Shown: positions 1-9,654, numbered from the stretch's first letter. The stretch: DNA of 29,957 nt from Hymenoscyphus infarciens (GCA_001414345.1 LLCB01000492.1:1-29957), one strand, 5' to 3'. Numbers and translations: made by a program. Notes: generated by a model not told the origin, from the letters alone.

Positions 1-299
1 GATTTATAAAACGATTTAAAATTATAAACTAACTTATAATCTAGCTCTTAACTTAGTTTAAAAAATATATCTAAAATAAAGTACTTAGAAGAAAAAATAA
101 AAAGTCTAGAGAGAGTGTTTTTTTTTTTAAAGGCGATTTAAGAGACTTTTTATATATAAACTTTAATTAGTAATTATATATTAATAATCCTTATAAATAG
201 GGCTACTAGCCTACAAAAGATAGAAGTCACGTGACTAAAGTGGGTCACATGGTGGGGCATGGCTTTTATACTAGGGTCGCTCTTGTCGAACACGGTACG

Positions 300-587
300 C
301 TACGTATAACTAGCTACGTAACCGCCAAGACCTACGGGCGCACGGGCCACCCCCACCTTCGACTTCGACTTCGACTTCGACTTCGACTTCGACTTCGACT
401 TCGACATCTTCGACTTCGACACTTCACTTCGACGACGACGACGACGACGATAACTATCTATCGTCATTGTATTGCTTTCCTTACTCAGCATCGGAATCGG
501 GCTGCTTATTAGCATCGTAATCCACGTTGTATTCGTCGTATTAGCTACCCCGGTCAATTCTACGTCGTCGAACAACAACAACAACAT
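300..587 (-). CDS. small basic low-complexity ORF of the shared core (A1 copy)
   Basis: A 95-codon open frame, homologous to frames in A2, A3 and B7. It contains a conserved stretch DDVELTGVANTTNTTWIT at the N-terminal side, then SYRRRRRRRSEV, then a run of Lys-Ser pairs, ending VGLGGYVASYT. The middle is poly-Arg encoded by a CGT repeat, and the tail is Lys-Ser encoded by a TCGAAG repeat. It is open although neighbouring transposon genes are ruined. Family and function are unknown. It may be a fragment of a captured gene or a by-product of stop-free microsatellites; the opposite strand is also partly open. Confidence 0.3.
   Translation of the reverse strand: MLLLLFDDVELTGVANTTNTTWITMLISSPIPMLSKESNTMTIDSYRRRRRRRSEVSKSKMSKSKSKSKSKSKSKSKVGVARAPVGLGGYVASYT
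358..450. repeat. hexanucleotide TTCGAC array plus GAC triplets (A1 core)
   Basis: Perfect and near-perfect TTCGAC units run from about 358 to 420, followed by a GAC triplet run at 430-450. The same pair in the same order occurs in every full core copy, with copy-specific lengths. Confidence 0.9.
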
Positions 588-1365
588 ACCCCTTCTTTTT
601 CGACGATTTAGGCATATTTCACAGTCGGACTTTCAGTAGAGCGAATCAGAGCCCTCGAATTAGTCGCCTAGCGAATCAGAAGCATTGGATTTGTCATCTA
701 CGTCATCGCTGTTGCTATCGCTGTCGCTTTTACAGTACGTACTGTTTCTACCCTTACTTCTTAAACTGACGTGCGTGCCTTATAGTTTCCAACTAACTGA
801 CCGACTAACTGACTAACTGATTAAACTAATTATATCGAGACATATATACAGGGATGACGTCATTTGGGTTGGTAGAACATTCAGTAGAATTAGTAGAATT
901 AGTGGAATTAGTAGAAGTAGGACTTAGGCATTCGACGACGGGAACTAGAGCATGCTATATAAGAGTAGTATAGCTACGTAATATACGCCTAATCACGTGA
1001 TTTTAGTCTTTTTTAATATATATTCGCTAGTGATAAATAGTTTTTAGTACTAATTTAAGGCTACTCTAATACTAAGTTACTAGTTTAAGGCAGGTCTAGA
1101 ATTAAGTTAAACTAGTGTCCAACACTAACTTAACTCACCTAACCCAGTTCATAACCCGGTTCGACTCGCTAAAACGAGTCAGGTTTTACTACCATGAATT
1201 ATCTTAAGTCGGTTTCAAAGCATATTAAACCTAGTTCTTAAATTATTTTAAACTACTTTAATCTATTTTATAAACTAGCTCGAATACGCTTCTAGAATCG
1301 GTTTAAATCACCTCTAAACCCGATTCAACCCTGACTCAAAACCCTCGCGGGTTGGCAGTAAAGTA

Positions 1366-1891
1366 TAAGCTTACTCTAAAGCTATACTATAATACTATAG
1401 ATAATAGACTAGACCTAAAAGCCTTTACTAATATAGATTAGAAAGGTTATATTATAAGTTAAAAAAGTACTAATAGCTATATTATATATATAAATAACTA
1501 TATTATTAGCTAGAATACTATATTATAAAAAACTATTACTATATTTAGCTATAAAGCTAAATATATAGCTTATAAAGAAGTAGTTAAAGAAGTACTTTAC
1601 TTAAATAACCTAGTAGACTACTTTAATAAACTTATAACTAATACTACTACTATACCTACTCTTCTAACTAATAGTAAATTAGCTTAGAAACTAGCTAATA
1701 ATCCTAAGTTTTATAAGAGAATAAAGTATATTAATATTATATATTACTTTATAAGAGAAGTAATAGATAGTAGTTAAATAACACTAGTATATATTAGTAT
1801 AAAAGACGATATAGCTAATAGCTTTATAAAAGGCTTAGATAAGACTAAGTATAATATATTTATTAAAAGTCTTAATCTTAAAGATAGCTAA
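1366..1891 (+). pseudogene. Ty1/copia pol remnant, RNase H domain (copia-1)
   Basis: Degraded C-terminal part of a copia polyprotein, the RNase H that removes the RNA strand during reverse transcription. Read in one frame with stops treated as RIP products, it shows the family landmarks in order. These are a KAKYIAYKEVVKE block (STTEAEYIA-type, near 1550), LANNPKFYKRIKYINI (NPxxHxRTKHI-type, near 1695) and YYFIREV, then an ADxFTK-like ANSFIKGLDK near 1825. The frame closes at TAA 1889-1891. The N-terminal side is cut off by A1 at the TA of 1364-1365. Its C-terminus differs from that of copia-2, so this is a different copia family. Dead copy. Confidence 0.85.
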
Positions 1892-2441
1892 AAATATATA
1901 TAATAATATAAGATAGATATAGTACTTAATATATATATCTACCTTATAAGGAGATATAATATATATAATAATATAAGATTAATAAGTTAAGGATTTAAAG
2001 CATTTAAGTCTAAGATAATAAAATTATTATAAATAATTTATAACTTATACTATAGGCTATCTAGGATCACGTGCTCAATCTTATATAGGCCTATTTAGTA
2101 AGCCTAATAAGTATATTATATAACTACGTATTTATAACGTATTAGAGGCGCTCTAGAGTAACACGTCGATATATAGACCTAAAACAAAGAATCCTTTATT
2201 TTAGCTCTTTATTCTAAAAGTATAAAGAAATCGCTAGATCGGTATAAGTCTACTACCTTAGTAGATATTATATGCTACGGACCTAATTCTATACCTGGTT
2301 CTATACGCTAAGACTGCTAAGCCTTCGGTCTATATAAGAAGGCCTTTAGAACACTGAAAAGACTTAAACATATATATATACTCATATATTCATATATATA
2401 TATATAATTCATATATATTCACTCTCTGACTGCTTCATCAC
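1892..2441 (+). repeat. probable 3' untranslated region and 3' LTR of copia-1
   Basis: Non-coding stretch between the copia-1 stop and the resumed gypsy frame. About 2070-2441 is less AT-biased than its surroundings and has a TATA-like TCTATATAAGAAGGCC near 2330. The segment ends in TTCATCA at about 2441, after which gypsy coding sequence starts by 2446. The position, promoter-like motif and end in CA fit an LTR. I cannot confirm it because the 5' LTR lies outside the window; the LTR start is uncertain. ATCACGTG occurs at both about 2066 and 2439. Confidence 0.5.
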
Positions 2442-2445
2442 GTGA

Positions 2446-3525
2446 CTATTCTTATATACTTAAATATAAAGAAGCTTTTAAAAAGTTAAAGACTTATTTA
2501 CTTATAGTTTAAGCTCTATATTACTTTAACTTTAATTATAATATAAAACTAGAAATAGTTTCTTTAAAAGATATAATAGTAGATATATTCTTATAATAAT
2601 ATAATAGTCTTACGTACTTATTAAAGTTTTACTTCTATATACTAGCTAGATATAAATTAAATTAGAAAATCTATAATAAGAAATTATCTACTATTATAGA
2701 AGTATTTAATAGATAGTAACTTAAACTTATATTCTATTAAAGATATATTAATATTTATTTAAATTACTAATTATTAGAATACTTTATAATAACTAAGTAA
2801 CTTATAGCTAAGTAAGTATAATAGATAGAGTTTTTATTAGATTTTAATTTTTAGATTTAATTTATATTTAGAAAGAATAATTAAAAGATAGATATACTAA
2901 TCTAAGATAAATAAGAGATTTAAATATATAATTAATTTAAGTTAAATAGCTACTTATATACTCTTTTAAGACTAAATAGATTAAACCTTTAAATTAATAT
3001 TAAACTTACTTAGACCTTTTTATAAAAGTAAATTATATCTCTTAATATAATTTAGCTAGATATTATTCTAAGAATAAGTTTAAATATAATTTAAAAGCTA
3101 AGAATAAATACTAAAAGTAACTTATTTTTATTTTATAAAAAACGTAGTAAACTTATAGATAAATAATACTCTCTCTTATTAAATACTTTACTCTTATATA
3201 AAAAATAGTTTTATATTTAAAGAAATACTAAACTCTATATAAAACTAAACTAAGAAGTCTATAACTAAATATCTAGTACTTACTTAAGTACTAAAAAGAT
3301 ATACTAGTTATTAGTATTAGACTATTACTAGATTAGAATAGATTTAGACTATAGAAAGTATATAGTAACTTAAATTACTAAGCTTATATTCTTAATAAAC
3401 CTAAAAATAAGAGTTTTTTTAACTCTCTACTAGTACTTAACTACTTTATATAATACTTATATATAGATTTTAAATTATTCTTAAAAGATAAGTATAAATT
3501 TAATACTATTTTAGTATTTATTAAC
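2446..3525 (+). pseudogene. Ty3/gypsy pol remnant: RNase H and integrase
   Basis: Degraded gypsy polyprotein segment. One frame gives KEAFKKLKTYL at about 2468, matching the EAFxxLK block that follows the RT palm. It continues through an RNase H-like stretch with LLEYFIITK near 2775 (cf. NLEYFxTTK in the family) and IEFLLDFNF. Near 3400-3525 the sequence KPKNKSFFNSLLVL, followed by YIDF and FNTILVFINYL, matches the start of the integrase catalytic core (DFI...D.ILVVVDR type). Most glutamines have become TAA or TAG, as expected from RIP. The left end is replaced by the copia-1 LTR. The right end is cut at TA 3526-3527 by A4, and I could not find the rest of the integrase in the window. Confidence 0.8.
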
Positions 3526-3527
3526 TA

Positions 3528-3864
3528 CTTATATGCCCTCTACTAGGGTTTTAAGCTAGTATTAACTTAGACTTAATACCGGTTTAATACCGGTTTAAGA
3601 TATTAGTTATTTCTTAAAGTAGCTCTAATACGTTTTATAGAACGATTTAAAGTAATTTAAGCCGATTTATAAAACGATTTAAAATTATAAACTAACTTAT
3701 AATCTAGCTCTTAACTTAGTTTAAAAAATATGTCTAAAATAAAGTACTTAGAAAAAATAAAAAGTCTAAAGAGAGTGTTTTTTTTTTAAAAGCGATTTAA
3801 GCGGCTTTTTATATAATAACTTTAATTAGTAATTATATATTAATAATCTATATAAATAGAGCTA
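3528..3864 (-). mobile_element. TIR element A4, left half (continues as A5 at 25839)
   Basis: Begins with CTTATATGCCCTCTACTAGG after the target TA at 3526-3527, the same terminus (reversed) as the right ends of A2 and A3. It continues with the family's TTTATAAATC/GATTTATAAAACG subterminal repeats and the poly-T tract near 3777-3790. Homology stops at 3864, exactly where D starts, and resumes at 25839. The two halves together make one A-type element inserted in the gypsy integrase. Confidence 0.85.
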
Positions 3865-4428
3865 TCTCTTCAGTTATCCTTATACTCCACGTGTAGACGC
3901 GTTTAGTAGTCTAGTTTAAAACTACTCTTATTTAGAGTAGTTTTAGACTAAAATCTAAGTAGCTTCGAACTACGATGCTACTAAGCTAGTTTAGGAGTAC
4001 TAAGATATTAAAATCTAAATTAAAGCTCTTTCTACCTCTTTCTAACATAGCTAATTACTACTATAAATAGGTATATTACACTGCTTATACTAGCTCTTAG
4101 TTTAACGTATATAAGATAGACGCGCCGCGCACTTGAGAGGCCTTCTCTTTGAGAGGCCTTCTCTTTAAGAGGACTTTTTTAGTAGCTTTTAAGGCTCTTT
4201 TAGTAGACTTTTTCGTTCTAGCTTATTAGTATTAGCTTTACACTATTCTAGAGAAGGTATATTAATTAAAAAGAAGGATAAAAGAGTATAAAAGTGGCGG
4301 TAGAAGTAGTAGAAGTAGTAGGAGTAGGTATTATAAGCAAACTTGCGCTAAAATAATTATTTTTTTAGTAGAGCTTTTTAAACATAAGATTATAGGTAAA
4401 TCATTGTTAAATTTCAGCATTATTATAT

Positions 4429-4433
4429 ACTTT
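4429..4433. repeat. target-site duplication of copia-2, left copy (ACTTT)
   Basis: ACTTT directly outside the LTR at 4434; the identical pentamer is at 25718-25722 just outside the other LTR. Five bp is the usual copia duplication size. Confidence 0.85.
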
Positions 4434-4888
4434 TCTTGGAATAGTCATAGTTTACAAAGCAATAATAGATTACGTAAGAAGTGAAAGGTAAAAAAGAATT
4501 AATTAACTTAAATAAAAACTAAGAAGCTATCTACTCTATATATATATATAGGCTATATCTAGCCTTCTAGTCTAATACTAGTATAGTTTTAAGTCTAAAA
4601 CTACGCTCTAAGTTTAAAACTATAAATATAACTAATCTGTTAGATAGTGTCGATCTATATACTTAGATAGTGTTTAGTCTGTTAAATAGTATCGATCTAT
4701 ATTAGATATTAATTAGTCTATTAGATACTAGTAATCTATATTAGATATTATTTAGTCTATTAAATACTAGTACTCTATATTAGATACTATTTATCTAGGC
4801 TAGAAATCGTTGATCTAGGGATATTATACTATACTAGTATAATTAATTATAATTAATTATAAGTATAAGTACTTATTATATACTAATA
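4434..4888 (-). repeat. 3' LTR of copia-2
   Basis: 455 bp, direct repeat of 25263-25717 with the same length. Differences are almost all C/T or G/A, e.g. ...ACTAATA here against GCTAACA at the TG end of the other copy. The minus strand starts TATTAGTATATAATAAG, a mutated TGTTAGCATATAATAAG. The other end reads CTATTCCAAGA, so the usual terminal CA is absent. An internal array of about four 39-bp units lies at about 4636-4797. The purine-rich AAAAGAGCG just upstream (minus strand, 4897-4889) fits the polypurine tract. Confidence 0.88.
4636..4797. repeat. 39-bp tandem repeats inside the copia-2 LTR
   Basis: About four degenerate units of the form TAGTCTATTAGATACTAGTA plus ATCTATATTAGATATTATT. 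The matching array is at about 25465-25626 in the other LTR. Confidence 0.75.
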
Positions 4889-5370
4889 CGCTCTTTTAAT
4901 AAGTACTTCTATTTAAGTTATTTTAATATATTAGTTAAGAGTACTAATCTTTAGTTTTTGTATATTAATATATAACTTATTATTTCTAGCTACTTTACTG
5001 CCAACTAGCGAGGGTTTTGAGACGGGGTTGAATCCGGTTTAACCCTGACTTAAGGTGATTTAGACTGATTCTAGAAGCGTGTTTGAGCTAGTTTATAAAC
5101 TAGATTAAAGCAGTTTAAAATGATTTAAGAACTAGGTTGAACATGCTTTGAAACCGACTTAAGATGATTTATAGCAGTAAAACCTGACTCGTTTTAGCGA
5201 GTCGAACTGGGTTATGAACCGGGTTAGTGAGTTAAGTTAGTATCGGATACTAGTTTAACTTAATTCTAGACCCGCCTTAAACTAGTAGTAACTTAGTATT
5301 AGAGTAGTGTTATATTAGTACTAAAAACTATTTAAAATCACTAGAGAATATATATAAAAAAAGACTGAAA

Positions 5371-6252
5371 TCACGTGATTAGGCGTATATTACGTAGCTA
5401 CACTACTCTTATATAACATGCCTGAATGCCCGAGTCCTGCTTCCACCAATTCCACCAATTCCACCGATTCCACCGATTATTCCACTGAATGTTCCACTGA
5501 CCTAAATGACGTTATCCCTGTATGTATGCCTCGATTTGATTGGTTGGATCGGTCGGTCGGTCGGTCGGTCGGTCGGAAACTATAAGGCACGTACGTTAGT
5601 TCAGGAAGTAAGGGTGGAAACAGTACGTACTGTAAAAGCGACACCGACAGCGACAGCGACAGCGACAGCGATAGCGATAGCGATAGCGATGACGTAGATG
5701 ATAAATCCGATGCTTCTGATTCGCTAGGTGACTAATTCGGGGCTTCTGATTCGCTCTGCTGAAAGTCCGACCGTGGAATGTGCCTAAATCGTTGAAAAAG
5801 AAGGGTTATTGTTCGACGACCTGGATTACGATGCCGATAAGCGGCCCGATGCCGAGTAAGGAATGCGATGCGATGGCGATATTAATAGATGGTTATCGTC
5901 GTCGTCGTCGTCGTCGTCGTCGAAGTGAAGTGTCGAAGTCGAAGATGTCGAAGTCGAAGTCGAAGTCGAAGTCGAAGGTGGGGGTGGCCTGTGCGCTAGG
6001 TCTTGGCGGTTACGTAGCTAGTTGTACGTAGCGCACCGTGTTTAGTAAGAGTAACCCTGGCATAAAAGCTACGCCCCACCATATAACCCACTTTAGTTAC
6101 GTAACTTTTATTTTTTATATGCTTATAGCCCTAATTCTAAGGATTATTAATATATAATTACTAATTAAAGTTAATATATAAAAAGCTGCTTAAATCGCTT
6201 TTAAAAAAAAAAACACTCTCTTTAGACTTTTTTTTTTCTTCTAAGTACTTTA
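5371..6252 (+). repeat. shared core block with chained microsatellites (A2 copy)
   Basis: Block common to families A and B. In order it has TCACGTGA (5371-5378), a TATATAACATGCC motif (near 5411), TTCCACCAA 9-mers (about 5440-5475), GGTC tetramers (5550-5576), CGACAG/CGATAG hexamers (5644-5688), CGT triplets (5898-5922), TCGAAG hexamers (5930-5976), a GTTACGTAAC palindrome (6096-6105), an A tract and a TCTAAGTACTT end. It is clearly richer in GC than surrounding sequence. Other copies: 82-1000, 3746-3864 plus 25839-26252, 13762-14677, 21101-21962 and 28970-29868. Confidence 0.85.
5780..6031 (+). CDS. small basic ORF of the shared core (A2 copy)
   Basis: 83 codons starting MPKSLKKKGY, then TTWITMPISGPMPSKE, an Arg run of nine, SEVSKSKMSKSK with more Lys-Ser pairs, and VGVACALGLGGYVASC. 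Compared with A1 and B7 it lacks the DDVELTGVAN segment, a local deletion that leaves the frame intact. No signal peptide or membrane segment is seen. A very basic, low-complexity product could bind nucleic acid, but that is only composition-based. Whether it is expressed is unknown. Confidence 0.3.
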   Translation: MPKSLKKKGYCSTTWITMPISGPMPSKECDAMAILIDGYRRRRRRRRRSEVSKSKMSKSKSKSKSKVGVACALGLGGYVASCT

Positions 6253-6305
6253 TTTTTAATATATTTTTTAAACTAAGTTAAGAGCTAGATTAGAAGTTAG
6301 TTTCT

Positions 6306-6600
6306 AATTTTAAATCGTTTTATAAATTAGTTTAAATTACTTTAAATCGTTTTATAAATCGGTTTCTTACTTTAAATCGTTTTATAAATCAGCTTAAATT
6401 CTCTTAAATCGTTTTATAATTCCCTTAAATCGTTTTATAAATCGGTTTCTTACTTTAAATCGTTTTATAAATCAGCTTAAATTCCCTTAAATCGTTTTAT
6501 AATTCCCTTAAATCGTTTTATAAATCGGTTTCTTATCTTGAATTGTTTTATAAATTAGCTTAAATTACTTTAAATCGTTTTATAAAACATATTAGAGCTA
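6306..6600. repeat. subterminal array in A2 (TTAAATCGTTTTATAAATC units)
   Basis: About ten units of TTAAATCGTTTTATAA with spacers alternating between TCGGTTTCTTACT, TCAGCTTAAATT and TTCCC. A shorter version is in A3 (22014-22215), and one or two units are in A4 (3640-3690) and A1 (1-30). Subterminal repeats of this kind often bind transposase; here that is inference. Confidence 0.8.
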
Positions 6601-6694
6601 TTTTAAGAAATAACTTATATCTTGAACCAGTATTAAACCGGTATTAAGTCTAAGTTGATACTAGCTCAAAACCCTAGTAGAGGGCATGTAAGTA

Positions 6695-7229
6695 TATAAG
6701 GAATTATTAGAATTTTATTTTATTAAGTACTTTAGTAAAGCTATCTACTTTTTAATCTATTAATTTTATATATATTAGATCTATAGTTCCTTTAACTAAT
6801 AAGTCTCTTATATAGTAGTATTTAATAGTAATATACTTTATTCTTTTGTAATATATAAGGTTATAGCCTAATTATAGAGCTTCTTTATTATTAGTATATA
6901 AACTAAATTTCTTTTATTTATAAAAACCTAGTTCTTTAACTAAGGCTATTATATAAACAGATTCTTTTAAGACTATATTTATAGCTATATATTTAGCTTT
7001 AGTTGTAGATTAAGCTATAATGCTTTATAGCTTAGAACGCTATATAATTAGTCTCCTAGCTAAGTAAAAAATATATTTAGTAGTTAATTTAGTACTATTA
7101 ATATTACTAGTATAATTAAAGTTATAAAAGCTACTTATAAAATAGCTAGATATATCTTTTATTATATATATAATATAGTAGTAAATAGTTGTTTTTAAAT
7201 ATCTTAATATATACTTAGCTACTATAAAG
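6695..7229 (-). pseudogene. copia-2 pol, RT C-terminus and RNase H
   Basis: Read on the minus strand from 7229. AKYILRYLKTT matches the VKRxLRYLKGT block after the RT fingers and palm. STKLTTKYIFYLARR matches KSTSGYxFxLGGG. STTKAKYIA (near 7010) matches the STTEAEYIA block with both glutamates turned to lysine. TNNKEAL (near 6890) corresponds to DNxSAI. The ITIKYYYIRDLL and SFTKVLNKIKF blocks follow near 6820 and 6720. Stops are TAA or TAG only. The frame continues beyond A2 at 4990 as LEIIS after removing A2 and one TA, and ends by about 4900. Upstream it is cut at TA 7230-7231 by another A-like terminus, so the catalytic RT core is absent here. Confidence 0.88.
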
Positions 7230-7231
7230 TA

Positions 7232-7439
7232 CTTATATGCTCTCTAGGAGGGTTTTAAGATAGAGTCAAGTCTGATTTGACATAGAGTTAGAGACGATTC
7301 AACGATTCAAGTTATATTATAAGCTATCTTAAATTAGTTCATAATATAGGTTAAGTCGAGTTTAAGATAGAAAGCAGTATTAAGCTAGGTTATAAATCGG
7401 TTTAAAATGTTTATAAACCTATATTAGAAATCGAGTTCG
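7232..7439 (+). mobile_element. A-like transposon terminus C (extent unknown)
   Basis: Starts CTTATATGCTCTCTAGGAGG after TA 7230-7231, inside the copia-2 RT frame, closely resembling the A right terminus. Beyond about 30 bp it does not match A or B: it holds GAGTCAAGTCTGATTTGACA and repeated TTTAAG/CGAGTT motifs. I found no matching opposite end, so the element may include part or all of the inner block or may be truncated. Confidence 0.5.
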
Positions 7440-7755
7440 TAATTTAAACTATATCTCTACCTTACTTAAGATATATTATAACTTTTCTAAAAACTTAAAC
7501 CATCTCTTTAACCTACTTAAGGTATATTATAACTTTTATAAAAACTTAAACTATATCTTTAACCTACTTAAGGTATATTATAACTTTTCTAAAAACTTAA
7601 ACTATGTCTTTAACTTACTTAAGGTATATTATAACTTTTCTAAAAACTTAAACTATGTCTTTAACTTACTTAAGATATATTATAACTTTTCTAAAAACTT
7701 AAACTATATCTTTAACTTACTTAAGGTATATTATAACTTTTCTAAAAACTCAACC
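7440..7755. repeat. tandem array, 51-bp unit, about six copies
   Basis: AAACTTAAAC recurs at 7491, 7542, 7593, 7644 and 7695, exactly 51 bp apart, with a diverged unit at each side. Each unit also contains CTTAAGGTATATTATAACTT. Non-coding. Confidence 0.92.
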
Positions 7756-7984
7756 TATATTATCCTAATATACCTCTAATATATTATTAAAGCTACTTAG
7801 TCTTATTCTAAGACTATTATAAGATAATTAAGTAAATACTTAATTAAAACAAGAATTAATATAAAGATAAGCTATAAGAAAATTATTCATTCTCTATCTA
7901 TAAAACTACTTAAATCTACCTAATATAGTAATAATAAGTAGAAGTACGTAAGAGAGATAAAGAGTAAGTTAATAAAACTAGTTA
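7756..7984. other. AT-rich spacer, nothing recognised
   Basis: No repeat unit, coding frame or structural RNA is evident between the 51-bp array and the minisatellite. Confidence 0.5.
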
Positions 7985-9310
7985 GTAATAATATATAGAG
8001 CTAGTAGATAATAGCTTCGTAGATAGCTTCGTAGATAGCTTCGTAGATAGAGAGCTTTAGAGATAAATAGCTTCGTAGATAGAGAGCTTTCTAGATAGAG
8101 AGCTAGTAGAGAGCTGGTAAGCTAGTGGAGAGCTAGTAAGCTAGCGGAGAGCTCGTAAGCTAGTAGAGAGCTCGCAGATGAAGAGCCTTTATAGACGAAG
8201 AGCTAGTAGATAGCTTCGTAGATAAATAGCTTCGTAGATAGAGAGCTTCTTAGATAGAGAGCTAGTGAAGAGCTAGTAAGCTGGCAGATAGCTTCGCAAA
8301 TAGCTTCGTAAATAGCTTTATAAATAGCTTTATAGATAGAGAGCTAGAGAGCTAGAGAGCTAGTAGATAGAGGGTAGGTAGATAGCTTTATAGATAGCTT
8401 CGTAGATAGAGGGTTAGTAGATAGAGAGCTAGTAGAGAGCTAGTAAGCTAGTAAAGAGCTAGTAGATAGCTTCGCAGATAAATAGCTTCGTAGATAAATA
8501 GCTTCGTAGATAAATAGCTTTATAGATAAATAGCTTCGTAGATAAATAGCTTTAAGCTTCGTAGATGAAGAGCTTTGTAGATAGAGAGCTAGTAGAGAGC
8601 TAGTAAGCTAGTAGAGAGCTGGTAAGCTAGTAAAGAGCTAGTAAGCTAGTAGAGAGCTAGTAAGCTAGTGAAGAGCTGGTAAGCTGGTAGAGAGCTAGCA
8701 AATAGCTTCGCAAATGCCTTCGTAGATAGAGAGCTAGTAGAGAGCTAGTAGATAGCTTCGTAAATAAATAGCTTCGAGCTTCGCAGATAGAGAGCTAGTA
8801 GAGAGCTAGTAAGCTAGTGAAGAGCTGGCAGATGAATAGCTTTGTATATAAATAGCTTCGAGCTTTATAGATAGAGAGCTTTATAGATAGAGAGCCTTTA
8901 TAGATATAGAGCTCGTAGATAGAGAGCCTTTATAGATAGAGAGTAAGCAGATAGCTTCGTAAATGGCTTCGCAGATAGAGAGCTAGAGAGCTGGAGAGCT
9001 AGAGAGCTAGAGAGCTAGAGAGCTAGTAGATAGAGAGTAGGCAGATAGCTTTGTAAATAGCTTCGTAGATAGAGGGTTAGTAGATAGAGAGCTAGAGAGC
9101 TAGCAGATAGAGAGCCTTTGTAGATAGAGAGCCTTCGTAGATAGAGAGCTAGTAGAGAGCTAGTAGAGAGCTAGCTTCGTAGATAGCTTTATAGATAGCT
9201 TCGTAGATAGCTTCGCAGATAAATAGCTTTATAGATAAATAGCTTCGAGCTTTGCAGATAGAGAGCTAGTAGAGAGCTAGTAGATAAAGAGTTAGTAGAT
9301 AAAGAGCTTT
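7985..9310. repeat. 1.3-kb degenerate minisatellite (GATAGCTTCGTAGATAGAGAGCTAGTAG type)
   Basis: Built from a few short words combined irregularly: ATAGCTTCGTAG, AGAGAGCTAGTAG, AGAGCTAGTAAGCTAGT and AGAGCCTTTATAG. There is no fixed period; blocks of words are themselves repeated. CG steps survive in many TTCG words while TTTATAG variants look like mutated forms. Non-coding as far as I can see. Confidence 0.93.
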
Positions 9311-9324
9311 TAGACTTATAAAGG

Positions 9325-9482
9325 TAATATCAACTCTTACTATAAGGACATATAATCTCTCTACATTCTAGTAGAATAGAGAGAGTATATAAGGTGTTAA
9401 ATAGAGTTCTATAATATATATCTAAGAGAAGCTTAGATATATACTTACTAGGTAAATAAGTACCTTCTTAAATATAACACTA
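9325..9482 (-). repeat. insertion in the minisatellite, possible solo LTR
   Basis: About 155 bp of unrelated sequence interrupts the minisatellite, which resumes at about 9483. Read on the minus strand it starts TGTTATATTTAAGAAGG and ends near GATATTACC. It contains a hairpin at 9357-9385 (CTCTCTA...TAGAGAGAG) and a second inverted pair at 9416-9440 (TATATCTAAG/CTTAGATATA). TGTTA at one edge suggests an LTR, but no target duplication is clear. Confidence 0.35.
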
Positions 9483-9590
9483 GATAAAGAGCTTCGTAGA
9501 TAGCTAAGAGGTTTCGTAGATAAGAGGTTTTATAGATAAGAGAGTTCGTAGATAAGAGGTTTTATAGATAAGAGAGGTTTCGTATCAAAG
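9483..9590. repeat. minisatellite continuation, AGATAAGAGGTTTTAT variant
   Basis: Five to six units of TCGTAGATAAGAGGTT or TTATAGATAAGAGAG, related in wording to the main minisatellite. Confidence 0.8.
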
Positions 9591-9654
9591 CTATAGATTA
9601 AATAACCTTGTCTATATCGTTTAATTATATACGTACTATCGCTCTTAGAGTCTT

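Larger units (their letters stand above)
1..1363 (-). mobile_element. TIR element A1 (family A, left end outside window)
   Basis: Non-autonomous DNA transposon copy in reverse orientation to A2 and A3. Its right end reads GGGTTGGCAGTAAAG followed by TA (1364-1365), the reverse complement of the left terminus of A2 and A3. Inside lie the shared microsatellite core (about 82-1000) and a less diverged subterminal part with GAACC and GAGTC motifs (1000-1363). The other terminus would lie before position 1. No transposase is encoded; movement would have needed a transposase in trans. A TA target duplication fits the Tc1/mariner (IS630) superfamily, which is an inference. It sits in the RNase H region of copia-1. 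Confidence 0.8.
4993..6692 (+). mobile_element. TIR element A2, 1700 bp, complete
   Basis: Left end CTTTACTGCCAACTAGCGAG and right end reading inward CTTATATGCCCTCTACTAGG are imperfect inverted repeats sharing CTAG/GGGTTTTGAG. TA flanks both sides (4991-4992, 6693-6694). From left to right it holds a subterminal part with AACCGGG and GAGTC motifs (4993-5370), the shared core (5371-6252) and an array of TTAAATCGTTTTATAAATC units (6306-6600). Joining the flanks through one TA gives a continuous copia-2 pol frame, so this is a clean insertion. There is no transposase gene; the short frames in the core do not resemble a DDE enzyme. Confidence 0.9.

Noticed and set aside
5506..5697. Reading frame over the GGTC and CGACAG arrays as a separate gene
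   Set aside because: Its frame depends on the number of GGTC tetramers, it changes in the other copies, and no homologous start is kept.
7440..9310. CRISPR-like array
   Set aside because: Adjacent units without unique spacers and with irregular wording; this is eukaryotic tandem repeat DNA.
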